From Gallibacterium genomosp. 1 (GTDB lineage: Bacteria; Pseudomonadota; Gammaproteobacteria; Enterobacterales; Pasteurellaceae): a DNA stretch of 64,000 nucleotides. The position numbers and the translations under genes were made by a program. Below, one piece after another: positions 47,398-57,563 of this stretch. Numbering within the stretch: the first letter of the stretch is position 1; every line of letters starts with the position of its first letter. The DNA is taken from contig NZ_JPXX01000001.1 in assembly GCF_000771875.1 (NCBI RefSeq), positions 1 to 64,000 on the forward strand. Direction: 5' to 3'. The notes beneath the pieces are model-generated. The model did not search any database. It was not told the DNA's origin and was given only the letters and a program-made list of their open reading frames with translations.

Positions 47398-48129
47398 TTA
47401 TTTGCTTATAAAGTGGTATTTCGTATCAAAAAGTTGTCTGATTTTTGCAAAAGATTGATCTAGCGGCGCATAAATACGCAATACCTGCTGTGTTTTAGGG
47501 TGCAATAATTCCAAGCTTTCTGCGTGTAGCATCAATCGATTTACTGAAAAATAAGCACTAAATGCTCGATTTTGATGCAAATCGCCATATTGTGTATCGC
47601 CGATAATTGGATGAAAAATATGCTTTAAATGTCGACGCAACTGGTGTTTGCGTCCAGTTTGTGGCGTTAAACGTACCAAACTATAACGTGATGTGGCATA
47701 ACGTCCAACCGCAACAGGAATTTCAAGCGTTGCCAAACCTTGATAATCAGTAACTGCTTCTTGTGGCGTTTTATCTTGCTGCGAAAATTTATCAGCAATT
47801 TTGTCCCATTTCAACTTTAATGGGTAATCTATTCTTTCCTGTCCTGTAAGATAGCCTCGTACAACTGCAAGATACTGTTTTTTCACCTGTTTTTGTTCAA
47901 ACTGGCGACAAACCGCATTGGCGATTTCACTGTTTAACGCAAACAGCAGCACCCCGGAAGTCGGGCGATCTAAACGATGAATCGGGAATACATATTGCCC
48001 GATTTGATCACGCAACTTCTGCATCACAAACTCCGTTTCGTGTTTATCTAACCAGCTGCGATGTACCAACATTCCTGCTGGTTTATTAACCGCGATTAAT
48101 GCTTGATCTTGATATAAAATTTCCAACAT
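47398..48129 (-). CDS. truC: tRNA pseudouridine(65) synthase TruC
   Basis: RluA-family enzyme that makes pseudouridine at position 65 of some tRNAs. 243 residues with the catalytic IHRLDRPTSGVLLFA (nucleophile Asp), LTPQTGRKHQLRRHL and HPIIGDTQYGD. Seven bases after yqcC, the same pairing as in E. coli (yqcC-truC), which supports TruC over other RluA members. No clear terminator before the TRAP gene. Confidence 0.94.
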   Translation of the reverse strand: MLEILYQDQALIAVNKPAGMLVHRSWLDKHETEFVMQKLRDQIGQYVFPIHRLDRPTSGVLLFALNSEIANAVCRQFEQKQVKKQYLAVVRGYLTGQERIDYPLKLKWDKIADKFSQQDKTPQEAVTDYQGLATLEIPVAVGRYATSRYSLVRLTPQTGRKHQLRRHLKHIFHPIIGDTQYGDLHQNRAFSAYFSVNRLMLHAESLELLHPKTQQVLRIYAPLDQSFAKIRQLFDTKYHFISK

Positions 48130-48136
48130 TTGCTAA

Positions 48137-48457
48137 TCAGACATTAGTCAACAATACCTCAATTTTTTGAATCGGTTCTAATAATTGCGGTAAATGTGGA
48201 TGCTCTTTTAATGCCTCTTCCAAATAAGGGGAAATGGCAATTACTGTTGGCAATGATGCCTGCTCTTCAATTAATGCCAACATACGCGGAATAAAAATCC
48301 ATTGTAGCCATTCCGTCGCCTCCATAGTATCAAGTGCAAACGGCTGCTGACTTTCAAATGCTGAAGCCGGTGGCGGTTGTCGTTGCCATAATTGATGCTG
48401 TTGCATAATTTGTTGTAATTCAGATAAGTATTCCGCTAATAAATTTTCTTTTTTCAT
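48137..48457 (-). CDS. yqcC: YqcC family protein (DUF446)
   Basis: 106-residue, mostly helical cytoplasmic protein with the conserved PFALDTMEATEWLQWIFIPRM core of the family. Function unknown. The ATG at 48457 is chosen; a GTG sits one codon upstream. It forms an operon with truC (7-base gap), a pairing conserved in E. coli, which hints at a role near tRNA modification but does not show one. Confidence 0.88.
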   Translation of the reverse strand: MKKENLLAEYLSELQQIMQQHQLWQRQPPPASAFESQQPFALDTMEATEWLQWIFIPRMLALIEEQASLPTVIAISPYLEEALKEHPHLPQLLEPIQKIEVLLTNV

Positions 48458-48542
48458 CACTACTCTCTTTTTTTGATTACAATAGCATTTTTTTAAAACA
48501 CCATAGTATATCCATTTTGTTATTTTGTATAAGAGTGAATTT

Positions 48543-49334
48543 ATGTTTTTAACCCAAATTAACCTTGTCGCTAAAAATCATTCTGCTTACCACATCAATG
48601 AAAGCGTAATGCTCTGCAATCAATTAATTGATGCTTGGCGTTATAATGGACAAATTATTGGTCGTGAAATCCCGATTACTTATTACTTTTCTAATGAAAA
48701 TCTGCTCACATTCGAAATTAACGTGAACTGTCCAGAACAGGATTCTCTAGATTCTCGCCATAATAGTGCTTTTGTCATAGCTGCTTTAGATAAATTAGCA
48801 AAATACGGGCTTTTTTTAACAAACAAAGAGATTCAAGCAATGGATTTCAATTCTGATGAAACCTGTACTCACTTAACAAAAGATGCCGATCTGGTGCTTT
48901 ACACCAATTATCTGAAAAGCAGCTCACCAATTTGCACACTTGATCAATTATTACCTGTTCCACTCTATCATTTTTGTTACAATAATGCTCAACTTGGTAT
49001 GAATTGTATTCGTTGGGAAGAAGATTGGCAGGCTTGCGATCAATTGCAAATGAATGGCAATGTTCTGGTCAATGAGGCAACTTATCAAATCAGTGATTTT
49101 ACCAGTCTGCTCTCACGCCAAGGCTATGCTTTACGGCAGCAGTTGGAGAGCCACTTACAACGCCCGGTTTATTACTATCTTTATCGTGTAGGTGAAAAGG
49201 ATAAGCAACGAGAATTAGCTAGGCGTTGCCCTTGTTGTGGCAGAGAATGGTTGTTAACTGAGGCAATAAACCTTTTCCAATTCAAATGCGATCATTGCCG
49301 CTTAGTCTCTAATTTATCTTGGGACATACAATAA
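48543..49334 (+). CDS. Zinc-ribbon protein (DUF2310)
   Basis: 263 residues, cytoplasmic. The N-terminal 200 residues have no motif I can name. The C-terminal part has two cysteine pairs, [10 protein letters not shown] and FKCDHCRLV, 22-25 residues apart, forming a zinc ribbon; the family has been described as possibly nucleic-acid binding, without proof. The ATG at 48543 has a weak AAGAGTG site; a TTG six codons upstream is less likely. Leads a run with queF (22-base gap) and ppnN (17-base gap). Confidence 0.85.
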   Translation: MFLTQINLVAKNHSAYHINESVMLCNQLIDAWRYNGQIIGREIPITYYFSNENLLTFEINVNCPEQDSLDSRHNSAFVIAALDKLAKYGLFLTNKEIQAMDFNSDETCTHLTKDADLVLYTNYLKSSSPICTLDQLLPVPLYHFCYNNAQLGMNCIRWEEDWQACDQLQMNGNVLVNEATYQISDFTSLLSRQGYALRQQLESHLQRPVYYYLYRVGEKDKQRELARRCPCCGREWLLTEAINLFQFKCDHCRLVSNLSWDIQ

Positions 49335-49356
49335 TAACAAAATCAAAGGATTACAT

Positions 49357-50205
49357 ATGATAGATTATCAGGACGAAAGCCTTATAAAACTCACTTTAGG
49401 AAAAAAAACAACATACGCTACAGATTACCGCCCCTCATTACTGCAAGCTGTGCCTCGCAAACTCAACCGTGAACAGCTCGGTATCTTATCACAACAACCT
49501 TTTACACAAGGTGCTGATATTTGGACACTTTATGAAATTTCGTGGCTTAATAAAAATGGCGTGCCACAAGTAGCGATTGCTGATGTGGTGTTGGATTGCA
49601 ACAGTGAAAATTTGATTGAATCAAAAAGTTTTAAACTTTATCTCAATAGTTTCAATCAAACACATTTTGACAACAAACAACAGGTCGAAACCACAATTCA
49701 ACAGGATTTACAACAATGTGCCAATGGCAAAGTTAAAGTTACACTGCACGATTTGCAATATTACCAACAACAAAAGATTGCATATCTTGAAGGAATTTGC
49801 ATCGATCAGCTGGATATTGTGATCGATAATTACCAATTTAATGCCGATTTATTGCAAAACTGCGTTGATAATAACAGTGAAAAAGTAGAACAAACTTTAG
49901 TCAGCCATTTACTGAAATCCAACTGTTTAATCACACAACAGCCCGATTGGGGTAGCATTCAAATTCACTATGTCGGGCGTGAGATTAATCAAGAAAAACT
50001 TTTACGCTATTTGATCTCTTTCCGCCAACATAACGAGTTTCACGAACAGTGTGTGGAGCGTATTTTTTGCGATTTAATGTATTATGCAAAACCAGAAAAA
50101 TTAACGGTATACGCTCGTTATACCCGCCGTGGCGGTTTGGATATCAATCCATTTCGTTCTAATTTTGAACAAATCCCTGCCAATCTTCGTTTGGCTCGCC
50201 AATAA
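49357..50205 (+). CDS. queF: NADPH-dependent 7-cyano-7-deazaguanine reductase
   Basis: Reduces preQ0 to preQ1 in synthesis of the queuosine tRNA base. The 282-residue, two-domain (YqcD-type) form. Motif [16 protein letters not shown] is the QueF signature for NADPH and substrate binding; the second domain has [16 protein letters not shown] and [14 protein letters not shown]. The catalytic Cys is in [15 protein letters not shown] or close to it by family alignment; I could not confirm which cysteine. Ribosome site AAAGGA. Second gene of the DUF2310-queF-ppnN unit. Confidence 0.96.
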   Translation: MIDYQDESLIKLTLGKKTTYATDYRPSLLQAVPRKLNREQLGILSQQPFTQGADIWTLYEISWLNKNGVPQVAIADVVLDCNSENLIESKSFKLYLNSFNQTHFDNKQQVETTIQQDLQQCANGKVKVTLHDLQYYQQQKIAYLEGICIDQLDIVIDNYQFNADLLQNCVDNNSEKVEQTLVSHLLKSNCLITQQPDWGSIQIHYVGREINQEKLLRYLISFRQHNEFHEQCVERIFCDLMYYAKPEKLTVYARYTRRGGLDINPFRSNFEQIPANLRLARQ

Positions 50206-50222
50206 CAATAATAAGGAGAAAT

Positions 50223-51593
50223 ATGAGCATTTATTACATTAATCCGCGTGGCAGTATGGATCAACTCTCTCATTTGGAAGTTGCTCGGTTAAAACAAGGT
50301 GCTGAAGGCGATCTTTATCCGCTTTATCGAAACTGTTCTTTGGCAGTATTGAATTCCGGTGCAATAACAGACGACAGCCGAGCTTTACTTGGTAAATATC
50401 CCGATTTTGCGATCAACCTATTGACGCGTGAACGAGGAATCGCTTTAGAATTACTCAATCCACCAGAAAGTGCATTTGTCGATGATAAAATTATTCGTAA
50501 TATTCAATATCATCTATTTGCTGTGCTACGTGACATTATTTTTGTTCAAATTAACCAAGATCGTTTTCTTGGCAATCATTTAAGCCAAGCAGATATGAGT
50601 GCTAAAATTACCAATCAAGTCTTTTCTATTTTAAGGAATGCAAAAGCATTACGCACTGGAGAAGATCCTAATTTAGTCGTTTGTTGGGGTGGGCATTCTA
50701 TTAATGAAACAGAATATCAATACTGTCGTGCTGTTGGTTTAGAATTAGGATATCGTGAATTAAACATTGTAACCGGTTGTGGGCCTGGTGTAATGGAAGC
50801 ACCAATGAAAGGTGCTGCTATTGGGCATTTCAATCAACGCTATAAAGACAGTCGCTTTATTGGTATTACCGAACCTTCAATTATTGCCTCTGAGCCACCA
50901 AATCCAATTGTAAATGAGTTAATCATTATGCCGGATATTGAAAAACGTTTGGAAGCATTTACTCGATTGGGACATACTTTCCTTATTTTCCCTGGTGGCC
51001 CAGGAACATTTGAAGAATTTTTATTCTTGCTCGGTATTAAATTACATCCTGACAATCGCAATCAAACAATCCCGTTGATTTTAACTGGCCCATCTTCCTG
51101 TGCAGATTATTTTGCAACTATCGACCGTTTTGTCAGCAAAGTATTAGGTGAAGAAGCACGTAAACAATATGAAATTATCATTGATGATCCAGTTGCAGTC
51201 GCACGTTATGCAAAACAGGCAATGGATAACATTAAACAACAACGTTTTGAAAAAGGCGATGCTTACAGTTTTAATTGGATGCTAAAAATTGATCCGATAC
51301 TACAAGCACCATTTGAACCAAATCATCAATCAATGGCAGCATTAAATCTCCATTTAGATCAACCATTAATGGATTTGGTTTCTAATTTAAGACGCGCATT
51401 CTCTGGGATTGTTGCCGGAAATATCAAACCTAATACTAAAGACGCAATTGCAAAATATGGTGCTTTTAAACTACACGGTGATGCGATGGTGTTGGAAAAT
51501 ATGGAAAATCTATTAAAAGATTTTATTGCGCAACATCGAATGAAATTGCCAAGTACGGAAGCCTATGTGCCTTGCTATGAAATTGTAAAATAG
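50223..51593 (+). CDS. ppnN: Nucleotide 5'-monophosphate nucleosidase PpnN (YgdH)
   Basis: Splits purine and pyrimidine nucleoside monophosphates into base and ribose-5-phosphate; in E. coli it is activated by (p)ppGpp. 456 residues (E. coli 454). The LOG-like core carries [16 protein letters not shown] and [16 protein letters not shown], the PGGxGTxxE motif of the family. N- and C-terminal extensions as in PpnN. AAGGAG precedes the ATG. The 50-bp inverted repeat at 51602 lies eight bases after its stop. Confidence 0.95.
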   Translation: MSIYYINPRGSMDQLSHLEVARLKQGAEGDLYPLYRNCSLAVLNSGAITDDSRALLGKYPDFAINLLTRERGIALELLNPPESAFVDDKIIRNIQYHLFAVLRDIIFVQINQDRFLGNHLSQADMSAKITNQVFSILRNAKALRTGEDPNLVVCWGGHSINETEYQYCRAVGLELGYRELNIVTGCGPGVMEAPMKGAAIGHFNQRYKDSRFIGITEPSIIASEPPNPIVNELIIMPDIEKRLEAFTRLGHTFLIFPGGPGTFEEFLFLLGIKLHPDNRNQTIPLILTGPSSCADYFATIDRFVSKVLGEEARKQYEIIIDDPVAVARYAKQAMDNIKQQRFEKGDAYSFNWMLKIDPILQAPFEPNHQSMAALNLHLDQPLMDLVSNLRRAFSGIVAGNIKPNTKDAIAKYGAFKLHGDAMVLENMENLLKDFIAQHRMKLPSTEAYVPCYEIVK

Positions 51594-51601
51594 GATAAAA
51601 A

Positions 51602-51651
51602 ATCTGCACCTCTGTGTGTTGGGTAATAAGTCCAACTTTTGGGGTGCAGAT
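51602..51651. repeat. 50-bp inverted-repeat element between ppnN and bioD
   Basis: Nine-base ends ATCTGCACC (51602-51610) / GGTGCAGAT (51643-51651), extendable by CC/GG-type pairs. Interior GTGTTGGGTAATAAG and CCAACTTTTGGGG is clearly homologous to the element at 16231. The right end read inward, CTGCACCCCAAAAGTTGGAC, is very like IS3-family terminal repeats. No transposase is present. It may also act as the shared 3' hairpin of convergent ppnN and bioD. Confidence 0.82.
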
Positions 51652-51669
51652 CATACTGTAGCCGCTTTT

Positions 51670-52404
51670 TTATTTGCAAAGTTCAGTTTGTAAACAAGTT
51701 AGGCGATCAAGATTAGTAATAAAATGCCCTAATTGCTGCTGTTCTGGGCGATGAATATAAGGAATTTCTCCCAACAATGGTGCATCAATCACTTCGTGTA
51801 ATAATTTGATGATTTCAGCATAATGGCGCAAACAAGGGTTAATACGATTTGCCACCCAGCCTAATAGCGGCACACCAGAAGTAATTATAGATTGTGCTGT
51901 TAATAATGCGTGATTGACGCAGCCCTCTTTAATACCAACAACTAATACCACCGGCATTTTATGCCCTTTAACCCAACGATCAAAGGTCATCTCTTTATTA
52001 ATCGGCGTAAGCCATCCATAAGTCCCTTCAACCAATACTGATTGATAACGTGAAGTTAACTTGGCAAGATCCTGATCTATTTTTTTCACGTCGATGTTAT
52101 CAATTTCATTCAGTGCAGCTAATACCGGTAAACTACTTTCTGTAAAAGTATAGCTATTTATATCTTTATATGTTACCGCTTCATTTGTACTATCCAATAA
52201 TGTCTTAACATCTTTATTATCTTCTGTTTGTTGTTTAAGATCATCAATACGATTTTCAGTATAAATGCTATCTTCTTCCCCACAGGCAATAGGCTTAAAA
52301 CCGACAATATGAATTCCCTGTGATTGCAACGCTTGAATAATAGCGCGACTCACTACCGTTTTACCAACATTTGTATCCGTACCCGTTACAAAAAAACAAC
52401 TCAT
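51670..52404 (-). CDS. bioD: Dethiobiotin synthetase
   Basis: ATP- and CO2-dependent closure of the ureido ring of dethiobiotin. 244 residues, somewhat longer than E. coli BioD1 (225). Walker A is FFVTGTDTNVGKTVVSRA at residues 4-21; GFKPIACGEE supplies the catalytic lysine; VEGTYGWLTP is the second conserved glycine loop. A polar insert rich in Asp, Glu, Asn and Lys (about residues 45-80) lies after the lysine motif. Not clustered with other biotin genes. Confidence 0.94.
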   Translation of the reverse strand: MSCFFVTGTDTNVGKTVVSRAIIQALQSQGIHIVGFKPIACGEEDSIYTENRIDDLKQQTEDNKDVKTLLDSTNEAVTYKDINSYTFTESSLPVLAALNEIDNIDVKKIDQDLAKLTSRYQSVLVEGTYGWLTPINKEMTFDRWVKGHKMPVVLVVGIKEGCVNHALLTAQSIITSGVPLLGWVANRINPCLRHYAEIIKLLHEVIDAPLLGEIPYIHRPEQQQLGHFITNLDRLTCLQTELCK

Positions 52405-52580
52405 TATTTATTCCTTTTATCAAAAAACCGCAGAAAATTATAATAAAGTTATTTTTTCGAAAAATTGAGCTAACACAATATTTTGTAGATTTATTTTAAG
52501 AGCTAAAAAATTTTTGAACTCTTACTATCAAATGGAGTAGAAAAAAGAGAGAGTAATTCTCTGACAAAGAGATAAAAAAG

Positions 52581-52604
52581 AAAATCCCGGTAATCCGGGA
52601 TTTT
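52581..52604 (-). terminator. Intrinsic terminator of ompA
   Basis: AAAATCCCGG (52581-52590) pairs with CCGGGATTTT (52595-52604); on the minus strand CTTTTTTATC follows. Confidence 0.93.
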
Positions 52605-52631
52605 CAGCTAAGTTAATAAACAATAAATAAA

Positions 52632-53711
52632 TTATTGTTCAATAGTTTGTTGCTGCTGACCACTTACAGAAACTTCAACACGACGGTCTGGTGCTAAACA
52701 AGCGATTAACGCTTTACGACCTTTAACTGCATCACAAGTGTTACCAGTTACTGGGTTAGCTTCACCGTAACCAACTGCTTTAATCACATCTGGAGAGATT
52801 GATTTAGAAACTAAGTAGTTAGCAACTGTGTTAGCACGTTCTTGTGAAAGTTTTTGGTTATATTTGTCAGAACCGATACGGTCTGTGTAACCTGCAACTT
52901 CAACAGAAGATAAAGTACCAACTTTAGAGATTTCTTGTTGTAAATTATCTAATGATTGCGCTGCTTCAGGTTTTAAGTTTGCTTTACCGAATGCGAACAA
53001 TACATCAGAGCTTAATGCGAATTTTTTGTTGATTACTTCAACAACTGGTGCAGGAGCTGCTGACTGACCGAAACGGTAAGAAAGACCTAAAGATACAGAA
53101 CCAATACTTGGACTGTAAGAATAGTTATTAGCGAACTGATCTACTTTACCTACTTTAGCAATCCATTGGTATTCTAAACGTGCTGCCAATTCAGGAAGAA
53201 TTGCATATTCAACACCAGCTGCGAACACAGGAGATACTTTTAATTTATGTTCGGACAATGTTTTTTCGCCATTTGTGTGAACCGCATAATCAGAACGGAT
53301 TAATGCTGCACCTAAACGACCATAAACGTCTAAACCGTCAACATAAGCTACTGGATAGCTTGCTTTTAAGCTAAGATTTAAACCGTGAGCAGTGTGACGT
53401 GCACGAACGCTGTCACCTTGGTGACCTTTTAATTGACCATAGAAGTCATAACCTGCTTCAACAGCGAAGTTATCAGTGATTTGGTAACCACCAAATACAC
53501 CGTAAGTTACAGAATTACGATGTACACCAAATTTTGGTGTTGTACTATAAGTATTTTGACTATAGACATTGTCAAACTGATTTACATCATTGTGGAATGA
53601 TGCCCAACCAGCTTTCGCACCAGCGTAGAAAGTGTTTGCTTGAGGAGCTGCTTGTGCTACTGATACGAATGCTAATCCTGAAATTGCTAATGCGATTGCA
53701 GTCTTTTTCAT
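52632..53711 (-). CDS. ompA: OmpA-family outer membrane protein (P5-like)
   Basis: Outer-membrane beta-barrel with a periplasmic peptidoglycan-binding domain. 359 residues: signal peptide cut after VAQA (residues 1-21), an eight-stranded barrel beginning NTFYAGAKAGWASF and ending LGLSYRFGQ, a short hinge rich in Ala and Pro, then the OmpA domain with LFAFGKANLKPEA, VAGYTDRIGSDKYNQKLSQ (peptidoglycan contacts) and APDRRVEV. Two C-terminal cysteines flank CDAVKGRKALIAC. A long leader with a 10-bp stem-loop precedes the gene. The variable loops make it a likely surface antigen. Confidence 0.96.
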   Translation of the reverse strand: MKKTAIALAISGLAFVSVAQAAPQANTFYAGAKAGWASFHNDVNQFDNVYSQNTYSTTPKFGVHRNSVTYGVFGGYQITDNFAVEAGYDFYGQLKGHQGDSVRARHTAHGLNLSLKASYPVAYVDGLDVYGRLGAALIRSDYAVHTNGEKTLSEHKLKVSPVFAAGVEYAILPELAARLEYQWIAKVGKVDQFANNYSYSPSIGSVSLGLSYRFGQSAAPAPVVEVINKKFALSSDVLFAFGKANLKPEAAQSLDNLQQEISKVGTLSSVEVAGYTDRIGSDKYNQKLSQERANTVANYLVSKSISPDVIKAVGYGEANPVTGNTCDAVKGRKALIACLAPDRRVEVSVSGQQQQTIEQ

Positions 53712-53798
53712 TATAAAATCCTCTTGAATTTATCATCTATATTTGGATTATTTGGATCGTCATTTACTTCCAATAACAGTAAATTCAATCCAGCCCCT

Positions 53799-53825
53799 AA
53801 ATAAATGAAATTTTCTCATTTATTT
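53799..53825 (-). promoter_or_regulatory. Stem-loop in the ompA 5' leader
   Basis: AAATAAATGA (53799-53808) pairs with TCATTTATTT (53816-53825), about 90-115 bases before the ompA ATG. In E. coli a 5' leader stem-loop makes ompA mRNA long-lived; the same effect is inferred here. The rest of the 53712-54062 interval is AT-rich and holds no gene I can support; the divergent promoters of ompA and ydiJ probably share CTAGTATAG near 54010. Confidence 0.5.
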
Positions 53826-54062
53826 GGTGCTGTTTATTATCGCTATTGCAAAACATAAAAGCAAACTTTTCTTTAATTTTTGCATAAAAAATAAACAAAT
53901 TAAGACTAATTAATCGACAATTAAACATTGTTTTTTGATTTTTTAAAAATTTTTGAGACGATCCGATGTCTAATTGCGGATAAACCTCTTCTTTATAAGA
54001 TTTTGTGCTAGTATAGTTGTCTTTCAAATGCACACACAACAATACAGTACAAGGTTTTAGTT

Positions 54063-57000
54063 ATGGTTATCCCTTATTTAGCAAGTCATCAGCAATTTGA
54101 TCCTTTAGTAAAGCAATACTTAGAACAACTCAAATATCAAGGCTTTAGTGGCGATATCGCCTATCACTATGCTGATCGGCTCTCTCTGGCGACAGATAAT
54201 AGCGTTTATCAACAACTCCCTCAAGCCCTGCTCTTTCCGAAAGAGATTGCAGACATTGTCCGCCTGACCAAACTTGCACAACGTGATCAATTTAAAACCT
54301 TAAAATTCACACCACGAGGTGGAGGCACCGGCACTAACGGACAATCATTAAACAGCACTATCATCGTTGATCTCTCTCGTCATATGAATCAAATTTTGGA
54401 ACTCAATGTGAAAGAACGTTGGGTGCGTGTACAAGCAGGCGTAGTTAAGGATCAACTGAATCGTTTTTTGAAACCGCACGGGCTTTTCTTTTCTCCGGAA
54501 CTTTCCACCAGTAATCGTGCCACACTGGGCGGAATGATTAACACCGATGCGTCAGGGCAAGGTTCATTGCAATACGGCAAAACATCAGATCACGTGCTAA
54601 GTTTGCGTTCAGTGCTGATTAATGGGGATATTTTAGATACGGAAAGCATTGATTGCGATCAGTTTGAAGATAATATTGCTGCCGCAAATCTTTCTTCTAC
54701 CGGCAAGCAAATTCACCAACAGGTAGCACAACTGTGTCGCCAATATCGTCCACAAATTCTTGCTGATTTGCCGCAGCTTAACCGTTTTATTACCGGTTAT
54801 GATTTAAAACACGTCTTTAATGATGACCTATCTAAATTTAATTTAAGCCGAATTCTGACCGGCTCAGAGGGCTCACTCGCTTTTGTTTGTGAAGCCAAAC
54901 TCAATTTACTGCCGATTCCTCAATATCGCACTTTGATCAATATTAAATATCGCTCCTTTGATGCAGCATTAAGGCACGCTCCGGCAATGGTTGCGGCAAA
55001 AGCGCTTTCGGTGGAAACGGTTGACTCAAAAGTACTGAATTTGGCAAAACAAGATATTATTTGGCATTCTGTTTCTGAATTATTAAAAGAAGAAGAAAAT
55101 GCGCCGATTCTAGGCTTAAATATTGTCGAATATGCCGGTAATAATGAACATTATCAGCAACAGCAGGTGCAGCAATTGTGTCAACGCTTGGATCAAGCTA
55201 TCGCTACGCAACAAAATGATGTTATCGGCTATCAAGTTTGCAGTGATTTAACTTCGATTGAAAAAATTTATGCGATGCGTAAAAAAGCAGTTGGATTATT
55301 AGGCAATGCTAAAGGACGTGCTAAGCCAATCCCATTTGTTGAAGATACTTGCGTGCCGCCGGAAAATCTTGCCGATTACATCACTGAATTCAGAGCCCTT
55401 TTAGATAAACATCATCTTGAATACGGTATGTTCGGTCACGTTGATGCAGGTGTTTTACACGTCCGGCCCGCACTTGATCTCTGCGACAGCGAACAGGTCA
55501 AATTATTTAAATCCATTTCAGACCAAGTTGCCGATCTTACTCAAAAATATGGCGGTTTAATTTGGGGGGAACACGGCAAAGGCGTGCGTGGTGAATATAG
55601 CCGTAAATTCTTCGGTGAACAGCTTTGGCAAGTTTTACAGCAGATAAAAACGCTATTTGATCCGGACAACCGCTTGAATCCGGGCAAAATTTGTAAACCG
55701 TTAAATTCAGATACTAAAATGTTTGAGGTCCTCTCTCCAATGCGCGCCGACTATGATCGCCAAATTCCGGTGGAAGTTAAAGATCAATTCCGAGGTGCAG
55801 TGAATTGTAACGGTAACGGACTTTGTTTTAATTTTGATGTTGACAGCGTAATGTGCCCTTCAATGAAGATTAGTCGCAACCGAGTGTTCTCACCGAAAGG
55901 GCGTGCCGCATTAGTGCGTGAATGGTTGCGATTGTTGACTCAAGCCGGGGTTTCCGCCGATCAACTCAATTTTGAGAAGAGTGAAATTAAATTAGCCGAT
56001 TTTATTGCGAAAATTCGTCATCGTTTCAGTAAAGATCATCAGGATGACTTTTCTCACGAAGTCAAAGCGGCAATGGACACTTGTTTGTCCTGCAAAGCTT
56101 GTGCCAGCCAATGTCCGATTAAAATTGATGTGCCGGAATTTAAAGCGAAATTTTTACATCTCTATCATCAACGTTATATGCGTCCGCTTAAAGATTATGT
56201 GGTCGCAAATGTTGAAACTATCGCACCATTAATGGCGAAAGCACCGACCTTTTTTAATGCTGTTACAGCGCATCCGTTCAGTCAACGTATCGCACGTAAA
56301 ATGATTGGAATGGTTGATTTGCCGCAGCTTTCTGTGCCGTCATTACAACAACAGTTGGTTGAAATCCATTACACCGATCGCTCATTGGAGCAACTAGAAC
56401 AGCTATCACAAAAACAACATGAAAAAATGGTATTTATCGTTCAAGATCCGTTTACCTCTTTTTATGATGCCAAAGTAGTGGCGGATTTTGTGCGTTTAAG
56501 TAAAAAATTAGGTTTTGAAGCGGTCGTCTTGCCGTTCCGCCCTAACGGTAAAGCACAACACGTTAAAGGTTTTTTAACACGATTCAGTAAAACTGCACGT
56601 AAACAGTCGGAAATGCTTAATCGCGTGGCAAAATTAGGTGTGCCGTTGGTCGGGGTTGATGCTGCTGTTGTACTTTCTTATCGTGATGAATATAAGCAAA
56701 TCTTAGGGGAAAAACGCGGCAATTTTGCGGTGTTGACTTCTCAAGAATGGCTTTCACAAATTATTGATCAATTAGAAATTCATTCAGATGATCGCGCCGA
56801 AAAACCAACGTGGTACCTTTTCCCACATTGCACCGAGAGCAGTTTATCGCCGAACAGTAGCAAACAGTGGCAGACAATTTTTGCTAAATTTGGTGAAAAA
56901 CTGGAAATTGTACAAGTGGGCTGTTGCGGTATGGCAGGAACTTACGGGCACGAAACCGTTCACGAACAGACCTCCAAAGAGATTTATCAGCTATCGTGGG

Positions 57001-57131
57001 CGAAAAAAATTCAGGATAAAGCGTGGCAATATTGTCTGGTTCCAGGCTATTCTTGCCGCAGCCAAGTGAAACGTATTGAACATCAAATAACAAAACACCC
57101 ATTACAAGGATTGTTGGAGATTTTAAATTAA
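54063..57131 (+). CDS. ydiJ: FAD/4Fe-4S D-2-hydroxyglutarate dehydrogenase YdiJ
   Basis: 1022 residues (E. coli 1018). N-terminal FAD-binding PCMH domain with FTPRGGGTGTNGQSLN and ATLGGMINTDASGQGS; middle FAD-oxidase C domain with VEDTCVPP, FGHVDAGVLHVRP and WGEHGKGVRGEY; then an iron-sulfur part with CLSCKACASQCPIKIDVPEF and a C-terminal cysteine-rich region (VQVGCCGMAGTYG). The E. coli protein oxidises D-2-hydroxyglutarate. The stop overlaps the menI start by one base (TAATG). Confidence 0.93.
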   Translation: MVIPYLASHQQFDPLVKQYLEQLKYQGFSGDIAYHYADRLSLATDNSVYQQLPQALLFPKEIADIVRLTKLAQRDQFKTLKFTPRGGGTGTNGQSLNSTIIVDLSRHMNQILELNVKERWVRVQAGVVKDQLNRFLKPHGLFFSPELSTSNRATLGGMINTDASGQGSLQYGKTSDHVLSLRSVLINGDILDTESIDCDQFEDNIAAANLSSTGKQIHQQVAQLCRQYRPQILADLPQLNRFITGYDLKHVFNDDLSKFNLSRILTGSEGSLAFVCEAKLNLLPIPQYRTLINIKYRSFDAALRHAPAMVAAKALSVETVDSKVLNLAKQDIIWHSVSELLKEEENAPILGLNIVEYAGNNEHYQQQQVQQLCQRLDQAIATQQNDVIGYQVCSDLTSIEKIYAMRKKAVGLLGNAKGRAKPIPFVEDTCVPPENLADYITEFRALLDKHHLEYGMFGHVDAGVLHVRPALDLCDSEQVKLFKSISDQVADLTQKYGGLIWGEHGKGVRGEYSRKFFGEQLWQVLQQIKTLFDPDNRLNPGKICKPLNSDTKMFEVLSPMRADYDRQIPVEVKDQFRGAVNCNGNGLCFNFDVDSVMCPSMKISRNRVFSPKGRAALVREWLRLLTQAGVSADQLNFEKSEIKLADFIAKIRHRFSKDHQDDFSHEVKAAMDTCLSCKACASQCPIKIDVPEFKAKFLHLYHQRYMRPLKDYVVANVETIAPLMAKAPTFFNAVTAHPFSQRIARKMIGMVDLPQLSVPSLQQQLVEIHYTDRSLEQLEQLSQKQHEKMVFIVQDPFTSFYDAKVVADFVRLSKKLGFEAVVLPFRPNGKAQHVKGFLTRFSKTARKQSEMLNRVAKLGVPLVGVDAAVVLSYRDEYKQILGEKRGNFAVLTSQEWLSQIIDQLEIHSDDRAEKPTWYLFPHCTESSLSPNSSKQWQTIFAKFGEKLEIVQVGCCGMAGTYGHETVHEQTSKEIYQLSWAKKIQDKAWQYCLVPGYSCRSQVKRIEHQITKHPLQGLLEILN

Positions 57132-57562
57132 TGGCTATTTGGAAAAAATCCTTTTCATTGCACGATTTAAATCAGATTAATCAGAATACTGCTGTCAGTC
57201 AGCTTGGTATTGAGTTTACGGCTCAAGGCGATAATTGGTTGGAAGCCTCATTAACAGTGGATCAACGCCATTGTCAACCTATGGGCTTACTTCACGGTGG
57301 AATTTCTGTTGTATTAGCAGAAACTGTCGGTTCTTTGGCCGGATTTTGTGCTTGTGATGAAGATAAAGCCGTGGTTGGTGTTGAAATTAATGCCAGCCAT
57401 TTAAAAACAATGCGGATGGGCGAGCGTATTACTGCGCGTGCTGTACCATTACGCATTGGGCGAACATTGCAAGTTTGGCAAATTGATATTACCAATTCAC
57501 AACAAACACTTTGTTGTCAAAGTCGTTTAACACTTTCTGTGATAAATCGTGACAAGAGGTAA
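57131..57562 (+). CDS. menI: Hotdog thioesterase MenI/YdiI
   Basis: 143-residue hotdog-fold acyl-CoA thioesterase; the E. coli and Haemophilus orthologues hydrolyse 1,4-dihydroxy-2-naphthoyl-CoA in menaquinone synthesis and also other acyl-CoAs. Signature [21 protein letters not shown] with the conserved HGG and catalytic Glu. Coupled to ydiJ by start/stop overlap, with the hemH start directly after its stop, in the order known from H. influenzae. Confidence 0.92.
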   Translation: MAIWKKSFSLHDLNQINQNTAVSQLGIEFTAQGDNWLEASLTVDQRHCQPMGLLHGGISVVLAETVGSLAGFCACDEDKAVVGVEINASHLKTMRMGERITARAVPLRIGRTLQVWQIDITNSQQTLCCQSRLTLSVINRDKR

Positions 57563-57563
57563 T

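Noticed and set aside
53797-54042. 81-codon minus-strand frame in the ompA leader
   Set aside because: No ribosome site or recognisable product; the region is AT-rich leader with a stem-loop and divergent promoters.
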